Assembly (NCBI RefSeq): GCF_042682545.1
Contig: NZ_JBHUHQ010000021.1
Strand: one strand, 5' to 3'
Length of the DNA: 64,000 nt
Source of the DNA: Ornithinibacillus salinisoli
Lineage (GTDB): Bacteria; Bacillota; Bacilli; Bacillales; Amphibacillaceae
Below the pieces are notes generated by a model. It saw only the letters and a program-made list of their open reading frames with translations, did no database searches and had not been told where the DNA came from. Positions within the stretch are counted from its first letter, which is position 1. Every line of letters starts with the position of its first letter. This document shows positions 51,821 to 60,435 of the stretch, one piece after another. The position numbers and the translations under genes are program-made.

Positions 51821-52096
51821 TTATGACAGGAAAACATTTATATAAACGAAAAAGACTACCTGAAAGATTATAATCAACGGCAAGCCAATTACAAAGGAAC
51901 GGTGCTTTGTTTTATGTCGGAACGTTTTCATTCCTAGCAGAGATCCTATTGCACCACCTAAGATAGCGATACCCCATAAGGTGCGCTCGGGTAATCTCCA
52001 CTCCCCTTTTTTTGCCTTGCGTTTATCAATTCCCATGAAAATAAATCCAATTATATTGGCAACTATTAAATAGAGTAATATTTCTAAATCAATCAT
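51821..52096 (-). CDS. ysdA: DUF1294 membrane protein YsdA
   Basis: A 91-residue protein with three hydrophobic segments. The DUF1294 core is MGIDKRKAKKGEWRLPERTL, LGGAIGSLLGM and FRHKTKHRSFVIGLPLI. Function is unknown. Its place next to rplT is the same as in B. subtilis. Confidence 0.9.
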   Translation of the reverse strand: MIDLEILLYLIVANIIGFIFMGIDKRKAKKGEWRLPERTLWGIAILGGAIGSLLGMKTFRHKTKHRSFVIGLPLIIIFQVVFFVYINVFLS

Positions 52097-52170
52097 AATT
52101 GTAGCTCCCTAATAATATATAGTTAAAAAGACCAAACCGACTAGTTTACTACGGTTTGGTCTTTCAATAC

Positions 52171-52527
52171 TTACTTAAGTGCTGTTTTAGCTTTATCAGC
52201 TAGTTGAGCAAATGCTTTTTCATCATTAATAGCAAGATCTGACAACATTTTACGGTTAACTTCGATTCCTGCTAGCTTTAAACCATGCATTAATTTATTG
52301 TAAGAAAGATCGTGCATGCGTGCAGCAGCATTAATACGTGTGATCCAAAGTTTACGGAATTCACGTTTTTTCTGTCTACGGTCACGGTATGCATATTGAC
52401 CTGATTTCATTACCTGTTGTTTTGCTGTTTTAAATAACGTTCTCTTCGAACCATAATAACCTTTAGCTAATTTTAATACGCGTTTACGACGTCTGCGCGT
52501 AACTGTTCCACCTTTTACACGTGGCAT
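52171..52527 (-). CDS. rplT: 50S ribosomal protein L20
   Basis: Early assembly protein of the large subunit, 118 residues, highly basic. The N terminus PRVKGGTVTRRRRKRVLKLAKGY and the globular RLWITRIN-type segment are classic. In B. subtilis L20 also represses infC-rpmI-rplT by binding its leader. It is the third gene of that operon. Confidence 0.97.
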   Translation of the reverse strand: MPRVKGGTVTRRRRKRVLKLAKGYYGSKRTLFKTAKQQVMKSGQYAYRDRRQKKREFRKLWITRINAAARMHDLSYNKLMHGLKLAGIEVNRKMLSDLAINDEKAFAQLADKAKTALK

Positions 52528-52596
52528 ATTAATTCCCTCCTAATACAAGTCCATTGTATATATCCAAGTTAGTTTTTTAGTTTCAATTAAAGCTTC

Positions 52597-52791
52597 TTAT
52601 TTAGGAAGCATTGTTTTGATACGTTTGTAATCTCCAGAAGATACAATCGCACCTTTACGTAATTTACGTTTTTGTTTTTGTGATTTATTCGCAAACATAT
52701 GGCTTGTATAAGCATGTGCGCGTTTTAATTTTCCAGTTCCAGTTCTTTTAAAACGTTTTTGAGAACCTTTATGGGTTTTCATTTTTGGCAT
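52597..52791 (-). CDS. rpmI: 50S ribosomal protein L35
   Basis: A 64-residue basic ribosomal protein. MPKMKTHKGSQKRFKRTGTG and the AHTSHMFANKS-like middle are diagnostic (here AYTSHMFANKSQKQKR). It lies between infC and rplT, separated by 29 and 69 nt. Confidence 0.97.
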   Translation of the reverse strand: MPKMKTHKGSQKRFKRTGTGKLKRAHAYTSHMFANKSQKQKRKLRKGAIVSSGDYKRIKTMLPK

Positions 52792-52820
52792 GTTGATTTC
52801 CTCCTCGTAAGCATCATTAA

Positions 52821-53339
52821 TTATTGTTTTTCATTTATTGGAGCAAGCATCATGAACATATTGCGACCTTCCATTTTTGCTTTAGATTCGATGGTTGCAA
52901 TATCTTTAACTTCTTCAGAAAATCTGTCTAAAACTTCTTTTCCAAGCTCCTTATGCGTAATTGCACGTCCGCGGAAACGAACCGTCGCTTTTACTTTGTC
53001 GCCTTTTTCAAGGAATTTTCTAGCGTTTTTCAATTTTGTGTTAAAATCGTGTTCGCCAATTCCTGGTGTAAAACGTACTTCTTTTACATTAATAATTTTT
53101 TGGTTTTTACGAGCTTCTTTTTCTTTCTTCTGTTGCTCGTAACGGTATTTACCGTAATTCATAATTCGACAAACTGGTGGTTTTGCATTTGGTGCAACCA
53201 AAACTAAGTCTAAGTTTCTAGTTGTTGCAATTTCCAATGCTTCTTGACGTGATTTCACTCCAAGTTGATCACCATTTGAGTCGATAAGACGTACTTCTTT
53301 CGCACGAATCTTTTCATTTACATTCATATCTTTGCTAAT
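52821..53339 (-). CDS. infC: Translation initiation factor IF-3 (ATT start)
   Basis: IF-3 prevents subunit association and proofreads start codons. The 172-residue protein has the N domain (RAKEVRLIDSNGDQLG), a linker, and the C domain (KEVRFTPGIGEHDFNTKLKNARKFL). I place the start at ATT 53337-53339: it lies six bases after GGAGGTGG and gives ISKDMNVNEKIR, matching the N terminus of B. subtilis IF-3. The ATG at 53327 is 18 nt from that site, too far. A rare AUU start is known for infC, where IF-3 represses its own initiation. Confidence 0.93.
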   Translation of the reverse strand: MSKDMNVNEKIRAKEVRLIDSNGDQLGVKSRQEALEIATTRNLDLVLVAPNAKPPVCRIMNYGKYRYEQQKKEKEARKNQKIINVKEVRFTPGIGEHDFNTKLKNARKFLEKGDKVKATVRFRGRAITHKELGKEVLDRFSEEVKDIATIESKAKMEGRNMFMMLAPINEKQ

Positions 53340-53436
53340 AGCCAGCCACCTCCAAATTTTTTTAATCCAGCTTCAGCTCCCGAAACAGTCGCTTACGCCT
53401 TCTTTACCGATCTGTCATTGACAAGTGTTTTTATTC

Positions 53437-53570
53437 CAAATAAAAAGTGGGCACATAAATGCACCCACACGTCTTTAATCGTAAAATTTAAAGATGTTAT
53501 AACCAGTCAACTGCATCACAGCGTTGATCAGGTGAGAAGCGGGTGCTTCTACTTGTCTCAGATCATTTAA
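53437..53570 (-). promoter_or_regulatory. L20 leader of infC-rpmI-rplT
   Basis: The minus-strand leader ends in a terminator: GTGGGTGCA and TGTGCCCAC around a short loop, then TTTTTATT (53442-53468). The upstream segment contains CACCCGCTTCTCACCTGAT and GTTGACTGGTT, typical of the Bacillus L20 leader. L20 binding favours termination upstream of infC (known in B. subtilis). Confidence 0.88.
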
Positions 53571-53678
53571 TTTTAATCAACTTTTATACTGTATCATGTA
53601 TTGTATAAACTGTCAACAGCAAAGTAGATTCCTTGTTTCACGAATACTAGTATAGCATATTATAGTAAGTTTGAATAG

Positions 53679-53716
53679 CCCAAGCACATTTTACAGCATG
53701 CAATGTGCTTGGGACT
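53679..53716 (-). terminator. Hairpin after thrS
   Basis: CCCAAGCACATT and AATGTGCTTGGG form a 12-bp stem with an 11-nt loop. It lacks a good T-run on the minus strand. It is 13 bp after the thrS stop. Confidence 0.65.
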
Positions 53717-53728
53717 TATAAAATGTAA

Positions 53729-55678
53729 TTAATTATTCTTCCTTAAAGTTTTTTCATCGATTTCTTGTTTGATTAGGTTTTTGAAAACTTCATATGCAAG
53801 TGTCTCTGAATCTTTCTCTCCATATCTTCTAACGTTTACTGCATCTTCCTTAATTTCATTATCCCCTACCACTAATGCAAAAGGAACTTTATCAGTTTGC
53901 GCTTCACGGATCTTATATCCAATTTTCTCATCACGCTCATCCACTTGAACACGAACTCCTTCGAGTCTTAACTTTTCAGCTACCTCGTTTGCATAGTCTA
54001 AATGAACCTGTGGTGAAACAGGAATAATTTTTGCTTGAACAGGAGCTAACCAAGTTGGAAATGCACCTTTATACTCTTCTAATAAGAAGGCAACAAATCG
54101 TTCCATCGTAGAAACAACCCCACGATGTATCACAACTGGACGATGTTCTTTACCATCTTCACCAATATATGATAACTCAAAACGCTCAGGCAATAGCACA
54201 TCGATTTGTACAGTTGATAATGTCTCATCTTTTCCAAGTGCTGTTTTCACCTGTACATCAAGTTTAGGACCATAGAATGCAGCTTCTCCTTCAGCTTCCA
54301 CATATTCCAGTTCCATATCTTCCATTGTCTCTTTGAGGATGCTTTGCGTTTTTTCCCACATCTCATCATTATCAATATATTTCTCTTTATCCTCAGGATC
54401 ACGATAGGAAAGACGGAAATAATAGTCGTCAATTCCAAAATCTTTATACACGCGTTGTACGAGTTCCACTACACGGATAAACTCATCTTTTAATTGATCT
54501 GGACGAGCAAATATGTGCGCATCATTCAATGTCATTGCACGTACACGTTGTAATCCTGCTAATGCTCCCGACATTTCATAACGGTGCATTGTTCCAAGTT
54601 CGGCAATACGTACTGGTAAATTACGGTAACTCCAAAGTTGATTCTTAAATACCATCATGTGGTGTGGACAGTTCATTGGGCGAAGTACTAATTCCTCATT
54701 ATCCATACCCATGACAGGGAACATGTCATCTTGGTAATGGTCCCAGTGTCCACTTGTTTTGTATAAATCCACATTCGCTAAGACGGGTGTATAAACATGA
54801 TCATATCCTAAGCGTTCTTCTATATCAACGATATATCGCTCGATTTGACGACGGATTGTCGCACCCTTTGGTAACCATAATGGTAGACCTTGACCTACTT
54901 TTTGATTAACTGTAAAGATATCAAGCTCTTTGCCTAGCTTCCTGTGATCGCGTTCTTTACGCTCTTCTAATAAGTGTAAGTATTCCTCCACTTGACCTTG
55001 TTTTTCAAACGCTGTTCCATATATTCGTTGTAACTGCTGATTATTACTATCTCCACGCCAATATGCTCCAGAAATACTCAATAATTTAAATGCTTTTAAT
55101 TTGCTTGTTGATGGAACATGAACACCACGACAAAGGTCAAAAAACTCACCTTGTTGATATATGGTTACCTGCTCCCCTTCAGGAATCGCATCAATCAATT
55201 CAAGCTTTAACTCATCACCAATATCCTGAAACATTTCTTTTGCTTGTTCACGAGAAACCTCAATTCGTTCAATTTCTAAGTTCTCATCAACAATACGTTT
55301 CATTTCTTTTTCAATTTTTGGTAGATCCTCTGGTGTAATCGATTGCTCAAGATCCATATCATAATAGAAACCCTCTTCAATTACCGGACCAACACCAAAT
55401 TTAACATTTTTAAACAAACGTTTAACAGCCTGTGCCATCAAATGTGCAGTTGAATGGCGTGCAACATCAATACCCTCGGGGCTTTTATACGTTATTATTT
55501 CAATTTTTCCTCCAACAGAAAGCTCACGTCGTAAGTCATATAGCTTTCCGTCCAATTTAATTGCTAATGCTTGTTTTTTTAATCCCGGTGAAATAGAAGC
55601 TGCAATTTCTTCTCCAGTTGTACCGTTAGGAAAAGATTTACTTGCTCCATCTGGAAAGACTATTGAAATTTCCTCCAT
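53729..55678 (-). CDS. thrS: Threonyl-tRNA synthetase
   Basis: Charges tRNA-Thr, 649 residues. Domains in order: TGS (residues 1-60), the HxxxH editing domain (RHSTAHLMAQAV), the class II core with RPMNCPHH, MHRYEMSGALAGLQR and VIHRGVVSTMERFVAFLLE, and the anticodon-binding domain (VQVDERDEKIGYKIREAQ). A T-box leader precedes it. The zinc ligands in NCPHH and the distal histidines are present. Confidence 0.97.
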   Translation of the reverse strand: MEEISIVFPDGASKSFPNGTTGEEIAASISPGLKKQALAIKLDGKLYDLRRELSVGGKIEIITYKSPEGIDVARHSTAHLMAQAVKRLFKNVKFGVGPVIEEGFYYDMDLEQSITPEDLPKIEKEMKRIVDENLEIERIEVSREQAKEMFQDIGDELKLELIDAIPEGEQVTIYQQGEFFDLCRGVHVPSTSKLKAFKLLSISGAYWRGDSNNQQLQRIYGTAFEKQGQVEEYLHLLEERKERDHRKLGKELDIFTVNQKVGQGLPLWLPKGATIRRQIERYIVDIEERLGYDHVYTPVLANVDLYKTSGHWDHYQDDMFPVMGMDNEELVLRPMNCPHHMMVFKNQLWSYRNLPVRIAELGTMHRYEMSGALAGLQRVRAMTLNDAHIFARPDQLKDEFIRVVELVQRVYKDFGIDDYYFRLSYRDPEDKEKYIDNDEMWEKTQSILKETMEDMELEYVEAEGEAAFYGPKLDVQVKTALGKDETLSTVQIDVLLPERFELSYIGEDGKEHRPVVIHRGVVSTMERFVAFLLEEYKGAFPTWLAPVQAKIIPVSPQVHLDYANEVAEKLRLEGVRVQVDERDEKIGYKIREAQTDKVPFALVVGDNEIKEDAVNVRRYGEKDSETLAYEVFKNLIKQEIDEKTLRKNN

Positions 55679-55721
55679 TTCGTAACACTCCTTTTCATAT
55701 CGATTATTTTTTAGAAAATTA

Positions 55722-55985
55722 AAAAACGCCCACCCCTTTGCCTATTGCAAAGGGACGAGCGCTTGGTCACGTGGTTCCACCCTAATTCCCGCAAAATGAA
55801 TTGCGGCTTCATCGATCTTTAACGCAGATAATACGCTTCTATCTACTTGGATATTCAATAGAAGAGTTCAAAGGTGGTAATCATATGATTCGTTGTGGAA
55901 GCTTTCAGCCTAGACTTCCTTCTCTGTACAACGGAGACATCAAATGATCATGTCCTTCTCATTACTTGTACATAATGCGATTTAA
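55722..55985 (-). promoter_or_regulatory. T-box riboswitch of thrS
   Basis: The minus strand shows the T-box AGGGTGGAACCACG (55770-55783), a terminator stem CGTCCCTTTGC...GCAAAGGGGTGGGCG and a T-run. An ACC triplet in the upstream ATTACCACC segment is a plausible threonine specifier. Confidence 0.93.
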
Positions 55986-56030
55986 TATAAATCACATTAT
56001 AGCGTTTGTATCACATATAATCAAGCCTTA

Positions 56031-56885
56031 TTATTGATTTTTTAAATAATATGGAAAAGGAAACTTACTATACGGTTCAAATTGGGCTCTTTCTTGAAAT
56101 ACATTAATAACAGTTAATGTTTTTGGTTCTGACGGATGGTCCCCATAAATCTTAACTTTTTTAGGTGCCATCGCAACTAATGGAGCAAGGTTAAGCTCAT
56201 CACTATCTAGACCAACAATATATAGTGGCTCTTGTTGCATAAGCATCCGTAATTCCATTTTTGTAAATCGTTTACCATTAGACTTAAAAAAAGAAAAAGG
56301 GTTTCCTTGTAATATATGAATTGTATTATACCTTGGTTCTCTTTTCGTTATAAAATCTCGAAGCATATTAACAAATTCCTGATGATCTTCTTCCCGCTTA
56401 AATTCATCGATGGCCAATCCAACATAATAAACAACTTGATCTTTAAATGTCTTCAAACGAAAATTTACTATCGAATCAAAATGAACCGTTGATTTATTTT
56501 TAACATTTGCTATAAACAAAGAGTATAGAAGCTGTAATGGATCTTCTTTCGTATTTCTTACATGATGACTATCATCATCCTCTCCAGTAATAATCCAGTG
56601 GCTAATTTCTAATATCCTCTCAATTTCATCCGAATTAGAGTAATAATAAAAATCCTCAATAACTCCTTTAATCATTGCTGAGAGACGATGAGACTTAAAT
56701 ACGTCAACCATTGATTTAGCTACCGCTTGTAACGTCTCATTATTTACCTCTTGATTCTCAATCTGTAAATGATTCCCCCAATCTTCATGTGTTTTCCAAT
56801 GCAGTTCAATTTTTTTGTTATAACGAAATAAATGCTCACAAAAACTAATTACTTCTTTATTCGTACTAAAATAAACATCCAGCAA
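56031..56885 (-). CDS. ytxC: YtxC-like sporulation protein
   Basis: A 284-residue protein of the YtxC family. Recognised by its place between thrS and dnaI and by a mixed alpha/beta pattern (FRLKTFKDQVVYYVGLAIDEFKREEDHQEFVNMLRDF). The family is found in spore formers; its biochemical role is not known. No signal peptide or membrane segment is visible. Confidence 0.85.
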   Translation of the reverse strand: MLDVYFSTNKEVISFCEHLFRYNKKIELHWKTHEDWGNHLQIENQEVNNETLQAVAKSMVDVFKSHRLSAMIKGVIEDFYYYSNSDEIERILEISHWIITGEDDDSHHVRNTKEDPLQLLYSLFIANVKNKSTVHFDSIVNFRLKTFKDQVVYYVGLAIDEFKREEDHQEFVNMLRDFITKREPRYNTIHILQGNPFSFFKSNGKRFTKMELRMLMQQEPLYIVGLDSDELNLAPLVAMAPKKVKIYGDHPSEPKTLTVINVFQERAQFEPYSKFPFPYYLKNQ

Positions 56886-56964
56886 ACAACATCACCCTCA
56901 TCCAAAACCAAACTGTTACATTATATGGACAAGGAAACAAAAAAATGATTAATAAATGAAAACT

Positions 56965-56980
56965 AGTAACTATAGTTACT
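56965..56980. promoter_or_regulatory. 16-bp perfect palindrome upstream of ytxC
   Basis: AGTAACTATAGTTACT is a perfect palindrome between dnaI and ytxC. It is about 80 bp before the ytxC start and is a candidate operator for an unidentified dimeric regulator. Confidence 0.45.
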
Positions 56981-56994
56981 GCTATAAATCCTTG

Positions 56995-57025
56995 TAAAAA
57001 AATAGCTAACAATTAGTTAGCTATC
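56995..57025 (-). terminator. Terminator after dnaI
   Basis: ATAGCTAAC and GTTAGCTAT pair around a 5-nt loop, followed by seven T on the minus strand. It lies 10 bp after the dnaI stop. Confidence 0.85.
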
Positions 57026-57034
57026 ATTTACTCT

Positions 57035-57967
57035 CTATTCACGACGGTTATTTGCAAAAATAGGTACTTCTCTACTTACTTGTTTCACCCGTTCAATTAT
57101 TCGTCCTGCTTTTACTGTATCAATATCTCCACGACTAGTTTTAGCTAAATGACTCTCAAGTTGTTCCATACTATAATTCGATGTGAAGAATACTGGCAAG
57201 CGTTCCATCATTCTGTATTGTAAAATTGATCCAAGTACTTCATCCCTGAACCAAGCAGATTGTGATTCTGCTCCAATATCATCAATCATTAACACATCTG
57301 CTTTTTTGAAGTAATCTATTTTCTCATTTATGGAGTCATCCTTAAATGAAGATTTAATCTCTCTTACAAATTCAGGCATGTAAATTAACATAGATGAGAT
57401 ATTATATTCTTTTAATTTATTTGCTAAAGCACCTAAGAAATAAGTTTTCCCTACCCCAAAAGGTCCATAAAAATAAATACCTTTTTGTGGTAGACCTCTA
57501 TCTATTTGCTCCAAAAATTCGTATAGTTCTAGAATTGCATCTGTACGTTGAGTGTCAGAACGATCAATATCATCTATCGTTGCATGCAAAATTTCTTTTG
57601 GTACATATAAGCTTTGGAATAGATTTTGTTGTTCTTGTTGTTTTTCAGCAATAATTTTATGATGACATTTCTCATAGGATAAATGAATCTCATCATTATA
57701 AGCATGCAATACAGGGGAATAGCCCTGAAGCATATTTTTGCATGAATGAATGGAAGAGCAGTTTTCACATTGCTTTGATTGTGATTTATATTCATACAAT
57801 TTAATTAGTTTTTTATCAATTTCATGTTGGGGAATAGTAGGATGCCCTTCCAAAAAACCCTTAATTTCCGGATCGTTTAATACCTCATCTTTAATTTTTT
57901 CATAGTTCTCTCTAAAGTTTTTGTTTTCTTCCATCCACCTTTTTAAGGTAGATTGTACTGGTTTCAT
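57035..57967 (-). CDS. dnaI: Primosomal protein DnaI (helicase loader)
   Basis: Loads the replicative helicase DnaC at the origin and at restarts. The 310 residues have an N-terminal zinc-binding region (CENCSSIHSCKN) and a C-terminal AAA+ domain with Walker A GPFGVGKTYF and Walker B VLMIDDIGAES. I use ATG 57967, five bases after the dnaB stop; an ATG at 57976 overlaps the ribosome binding site AAGGATG. It follows dnaB. Confidence 0.95.
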   Translation of the reverse strand: MKPVQSTLKRWMEENKNFRENYEKIKDEVLNDPEIKGFLEGHPTIPQHEIDKKLIKLYEYKSQSKQCENCSSIHSCKNMLQGYSPVLHAYNDEIHLSYEKCHHKIIAEKQQEQQNLFQSLYVPKEILHATIDDIDRSDTQRTDAILELYEFLEQIDRGLPQKGIYFYGPFGVGKTYFLGALANKLKEYNISSMLIYMPEFVREIKSSFKDDSINEKIDYFKKADVLMIDDIGAESQSAWFRDEVLGSILQYRMMERLPVFFTSNYSMEQLESHLAKTSRGDIDTVKAGRIIERVKQVSREVPIFANNRRE

Positions 57968-57972
57968 AAAAA

Positions 57973-59352
57973 TCATCCTTGGAAATTATTATTGTTTTTT
58001 TTACTTGAGAACTTCTGTTGCATTGCTTCAATTCTTGCTTGTTTCTCCGCATCGTCTTCAATTTCTACCTTGGATATATTACTCGTTTTTTTACTTTTTC
58101 TTTCCTTAAACCAATCTGGAATAACCTCTGTTGGTTGCTGTTTGCGATAATAATTATTGTTGCTAGTCTGTTTCTTAGCCGTACTAGCACGAAATCGCTC
58201 TCTTTCTCGTTTAGCGAATACCATTGCTTCTTTAGCCGATTTTAAATTTGCTCTTGACCAATGACTTGCTATTTTTTCTAGGTAAGCTTTTGATAGCTTC
58301 ATATTGGTTTGCAGCAACACATAATGAATTAATACATTCATGACCGGAGAAGGAAGCCCCTGAGAAGTCATCACCTCTCGAATTACTTTTAGATCTTGAT
58401 CGGAAGCCCGATTTCCACTTGATAGATCCTCTAACAATTGCTTGGGTGATATCGTTTCTAATTCTTTTACTAATTGTTCTTCCTTGGATAAAGCTTTATC
58501 TTCAGATCGATTGTCTACTATATGCTCATTTTTTTCAACTAATCTAACCTTCGCTTGAATTGGCTTCTTTTTATAAAGGTCATGACAAGCCTCTTTAAAT
58601 TCTTCTACTTGTAAAATATTTTCATCAGTTAATGCCCACAAAATTGCTTTTTCGACTTCATGTGTTGCTAAGTCATACAATACCATCATTTGATTAATTA
58701 CTCTTCTATTCCCTTTTGTTAGCACTTGTTTTGTCGGAATCATTCGCTGCTTTAACATTTGCTCAATCCAAGAGAAATCAACCTCTTGTAAGTTTGGGCC
58801 ATCATTACCTTGATTTGTTGTAAGCGGTTCGTTATTTCCACTTCGAGTAGAGAATGTATGAAAAACTTCGTGAAAAGAAACCGTGATTTCACGTCCATCC
58901 TCAACATTGTTATTACTGCTTACATAATGCGACTTCAAAGCTTCAAATTTTTTATTTCCAATATGATGATATAAAAGCTGTGATAACATAGCATCTTGAA
59001 AAAAATCTTGCGGTGCAAAGGGACATTGTAATGTATAGGTAAAAATGGTTTGATCTGGACTAGTTAGTTCGTACGTCTTTAACAAGCCAATACCTTCCAA
59101 TTTTATTCGTGCTTCATAAATTTCATCTAATGGAATATTTAAATAGTTCATCAATGTGTGGTGTGTTTGATGGGGAACTTCCTGCTGTAAGTCCATTTCA
59201 TGTAAAAGGGTTTGATATAGCATGACTGCTTTTACACCGATCAACGGTTGATATAAATGGGTTAATGATTGGGTATAATCAGCTGGAATCGAGTTCCCTT
59301 TATATGCGACATGATAGCCATCAATAGGCAATATTTTTCCAATGTAATTCAT
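57973..59352 (-). CDS. dnaB: Replication initiation and membrane attachment protein DnaB
   Basis: Helicase-loading partner of DnaI and DnaD, 459 residues. It has an N-terminal winged helix (YQPLIGVKAVMLYQTLLHEM) and two DnaD-like domains in the second half (NVLIHYVLLQTNMKLSKAYLEKIASHWSRANLKS). The C-terminal 90 residues are charged and low-complexity. This is the Gram-positive DnaB, not the helicase. It lies between nrdR and dnaI, as in B. subtilis. Confidence 0.94.
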   Translation of the reverse strand: MNYIGKILPIDGYHVAYKGNSIPADYTQSLTHLYQPLIGVKAVMLYQTLLHEMDLQQEVPHQTHHTLMNYLNIPLDEIYEARIKLEGIGLLKTYELTSPDQTIFTYTLQCPFAPQDFFQDAMLSQLLYHHIGNKKFEALKSHYVSSNNNVEDGREITVSFHEVFHTFSTRSGNNEPLTTNQGNDGPNLQEVDFSWIEQMLKQRMIPTKQVLTKGNRRVINQMMVLYDLATHEVEKAILWALTDENILQVEEFKEACHDLYKKKPIQAKVRLVEKNEHIVDNRSEDKALSKEEQLVKELETISPKQLLEDLSSGNRASDQDLKVIREVMTSQGLPSPVMNVLIHYVLLQTNMKLSKAYLEKIASHWSRANLKSAKEAMVFAKRERERFRASTAKKQTSNNNYYRKQQPTEVIPDWFKERKSKKTSNISKVEIEDDAEKQARIEAMQQKFSSKKNNNNFQG

Positions 59353-59369
59353 GATTCTTCTTACCCCTT

Positions 59370-59407
59370 TTAATCAAATAAAAAGAAAGAGCCTATTGTT
59401 AGGGCTC
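59370..59407 (-). terminator. Hairpin between nrdR and dnaB
   Basis: GAGCC and GGCTC form a short stem around a 9-nt loop, with TTTCTTTTTATTT following on the minus strand. It may attenuate readthrough from nrdR into dnaB. Confidence 0.6.
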
Positions 59408-59408
59408 G

Positions 59409-59876
59409 TTAAGATTCTTTTTTTTCGACATTTATTAATTCTTTTAATTCCTCTAAAAACACACTAATATCTTTGAACTGTCGATAAACAGAAGCAAATC
59501 GGACATATGCAACTTCATCAACTGTTGACAGTCTTTCCATTACCATTTCTCCGATTTCATTACTATCTATTTCAGACGCTCCAGTGTTACGTAATTCTTT
59601 TTCAACGTCAAGCGCGAGTGATTCTATCGTTTCAATGGACACTGGTCGTTTTTCGCAAGCTTTTATTAAACCCCGGATCAGTTTTTCCCTACTATACTCT
59701 TGTCTTGTACCATCTTTTTTCACTACAATTAAAGGAATTTCTTCAATACGTTCAAAAGTAGTAAACCGGAAACCGCACTGTTCACACTCACGTCTTCTCC
59801 GTATCGAACGCCCTTCTTCAATTGGTCGGGAATCTAGTACCTTAGTACTTTTATATTGGCAATTTGAACATCTCAT
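59409..59876 (-). CDS. nrdR: Transcriptional regulator NrdR
   Basis: ATP-cone repressor of ribonucleotide reductase genes, 155 residues. The N-terminal zinc ribbon is MRCSNCQ and CEQCGF (C3, C6, C31, C34), followed by an ATP-cone domain from about residue 49. ATG 59876 follows GGAGC; an upstream TTG/ATG reading adds five residues. The B. subtilis name is ytcG. Confidence 0.95.
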   Translation of the reverse strand: MRCSNCQYKSTKVLDSRPIEEGRSIRRRRECEQCGFRFTTFERIEEIPLIVVKKDGTRQEYSREKLIRGLIKACEKRPVSIETIESLALDVEKELRNTGASEIDSNEIGEMVMERLSTVDEVAYVRFASVYRQFKDISVFLEELKELINVEKKES

Positions 59877-59896
59877 CCTACAAAGCTCCAATCATG

Positions 59897-60283
59897 TTAC
59901 TTCTTATCAATTAATGGTAACTCTTTATTTACTTGCTGATATAATTGCTGAATCAATTTTGTGCTATAGCCTAAATCAATTGGAATTAACGTTTCAGTAG
60001 TAACGGAGAAATCAATCGCAGTTTGATAAGGACGTACCATTATAACGGTTATAACAACAAAAGCCTTTTTACCCTTTTTAACATGAAGACTAATTTCACC
60101 ATGCTCTTTTGAAATTGAGTTTATTTCGTATTTCTGGGAACTATTAAATAAGCTTTCTAAAGCAGCTAACGCTTTATCCTTCGTAGTCTTATAATACTTT
60201 GATTGTAATGCTGGATCCCAATGAGTTTCGCTCGTTTCCGCATGATTATTTAAGTACTTTGATACTTTATGACGAATAGCCAT
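59897..60283 (-). CDS. Uncharacterised 128-residue protein
   Basis: A soluble 128-residue protein of unknown function. It begins MAIRHKVSKYLNNHAETSETHWDPALQ and has a beta-rich middle (HGEISLHVKKGKKAFVVITVIMV). I do not recognise a domain; similar proteins are, from memory, annotated as cytosolic or hypothetical in other Bacillaceae. It lies between gapB and nrdR, in the place of speD in B. subtilis. The start at 60283 follows GGAG nine bases upstream. Confidence 0.75.
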   Translation of the reverse strand: MAIRHKVSKYLNNHAETSETHWDPALQSKYYKTTKDKALAALESLFNSSQKYEINSISKEHGEISLHVKKGKKAFVVITVIMVRPYQTAIDFSVTTETLIPIDLGYSTKLIQQLYQQVNKELPLIDKK

Positions 60284-60372
60284 ATATGTCAACTCCAGTA
60301 AATATATTTTAAACGACAGTATATTCTATAATCATTTTAACATGTTTCCTACAAAACCCCTAGTTATTTTTA

Positions 60373-60421
60373 GGCAAAAAAATAGAGTTCATTCTCAAAA
60401 TAAGAGAATGAACTCTATTTA
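60373..60421 (-). terminator. Terminator after gapB
   Basis: AATAGAGTTCATTCTC and GAGAATGAACTCTATT form a 16-bp stem around a 7-nt loop, then seven T on the minus strand. Confidence 0.92.
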
Positions 60422-60435
60422 TTACTTCTATTAAA

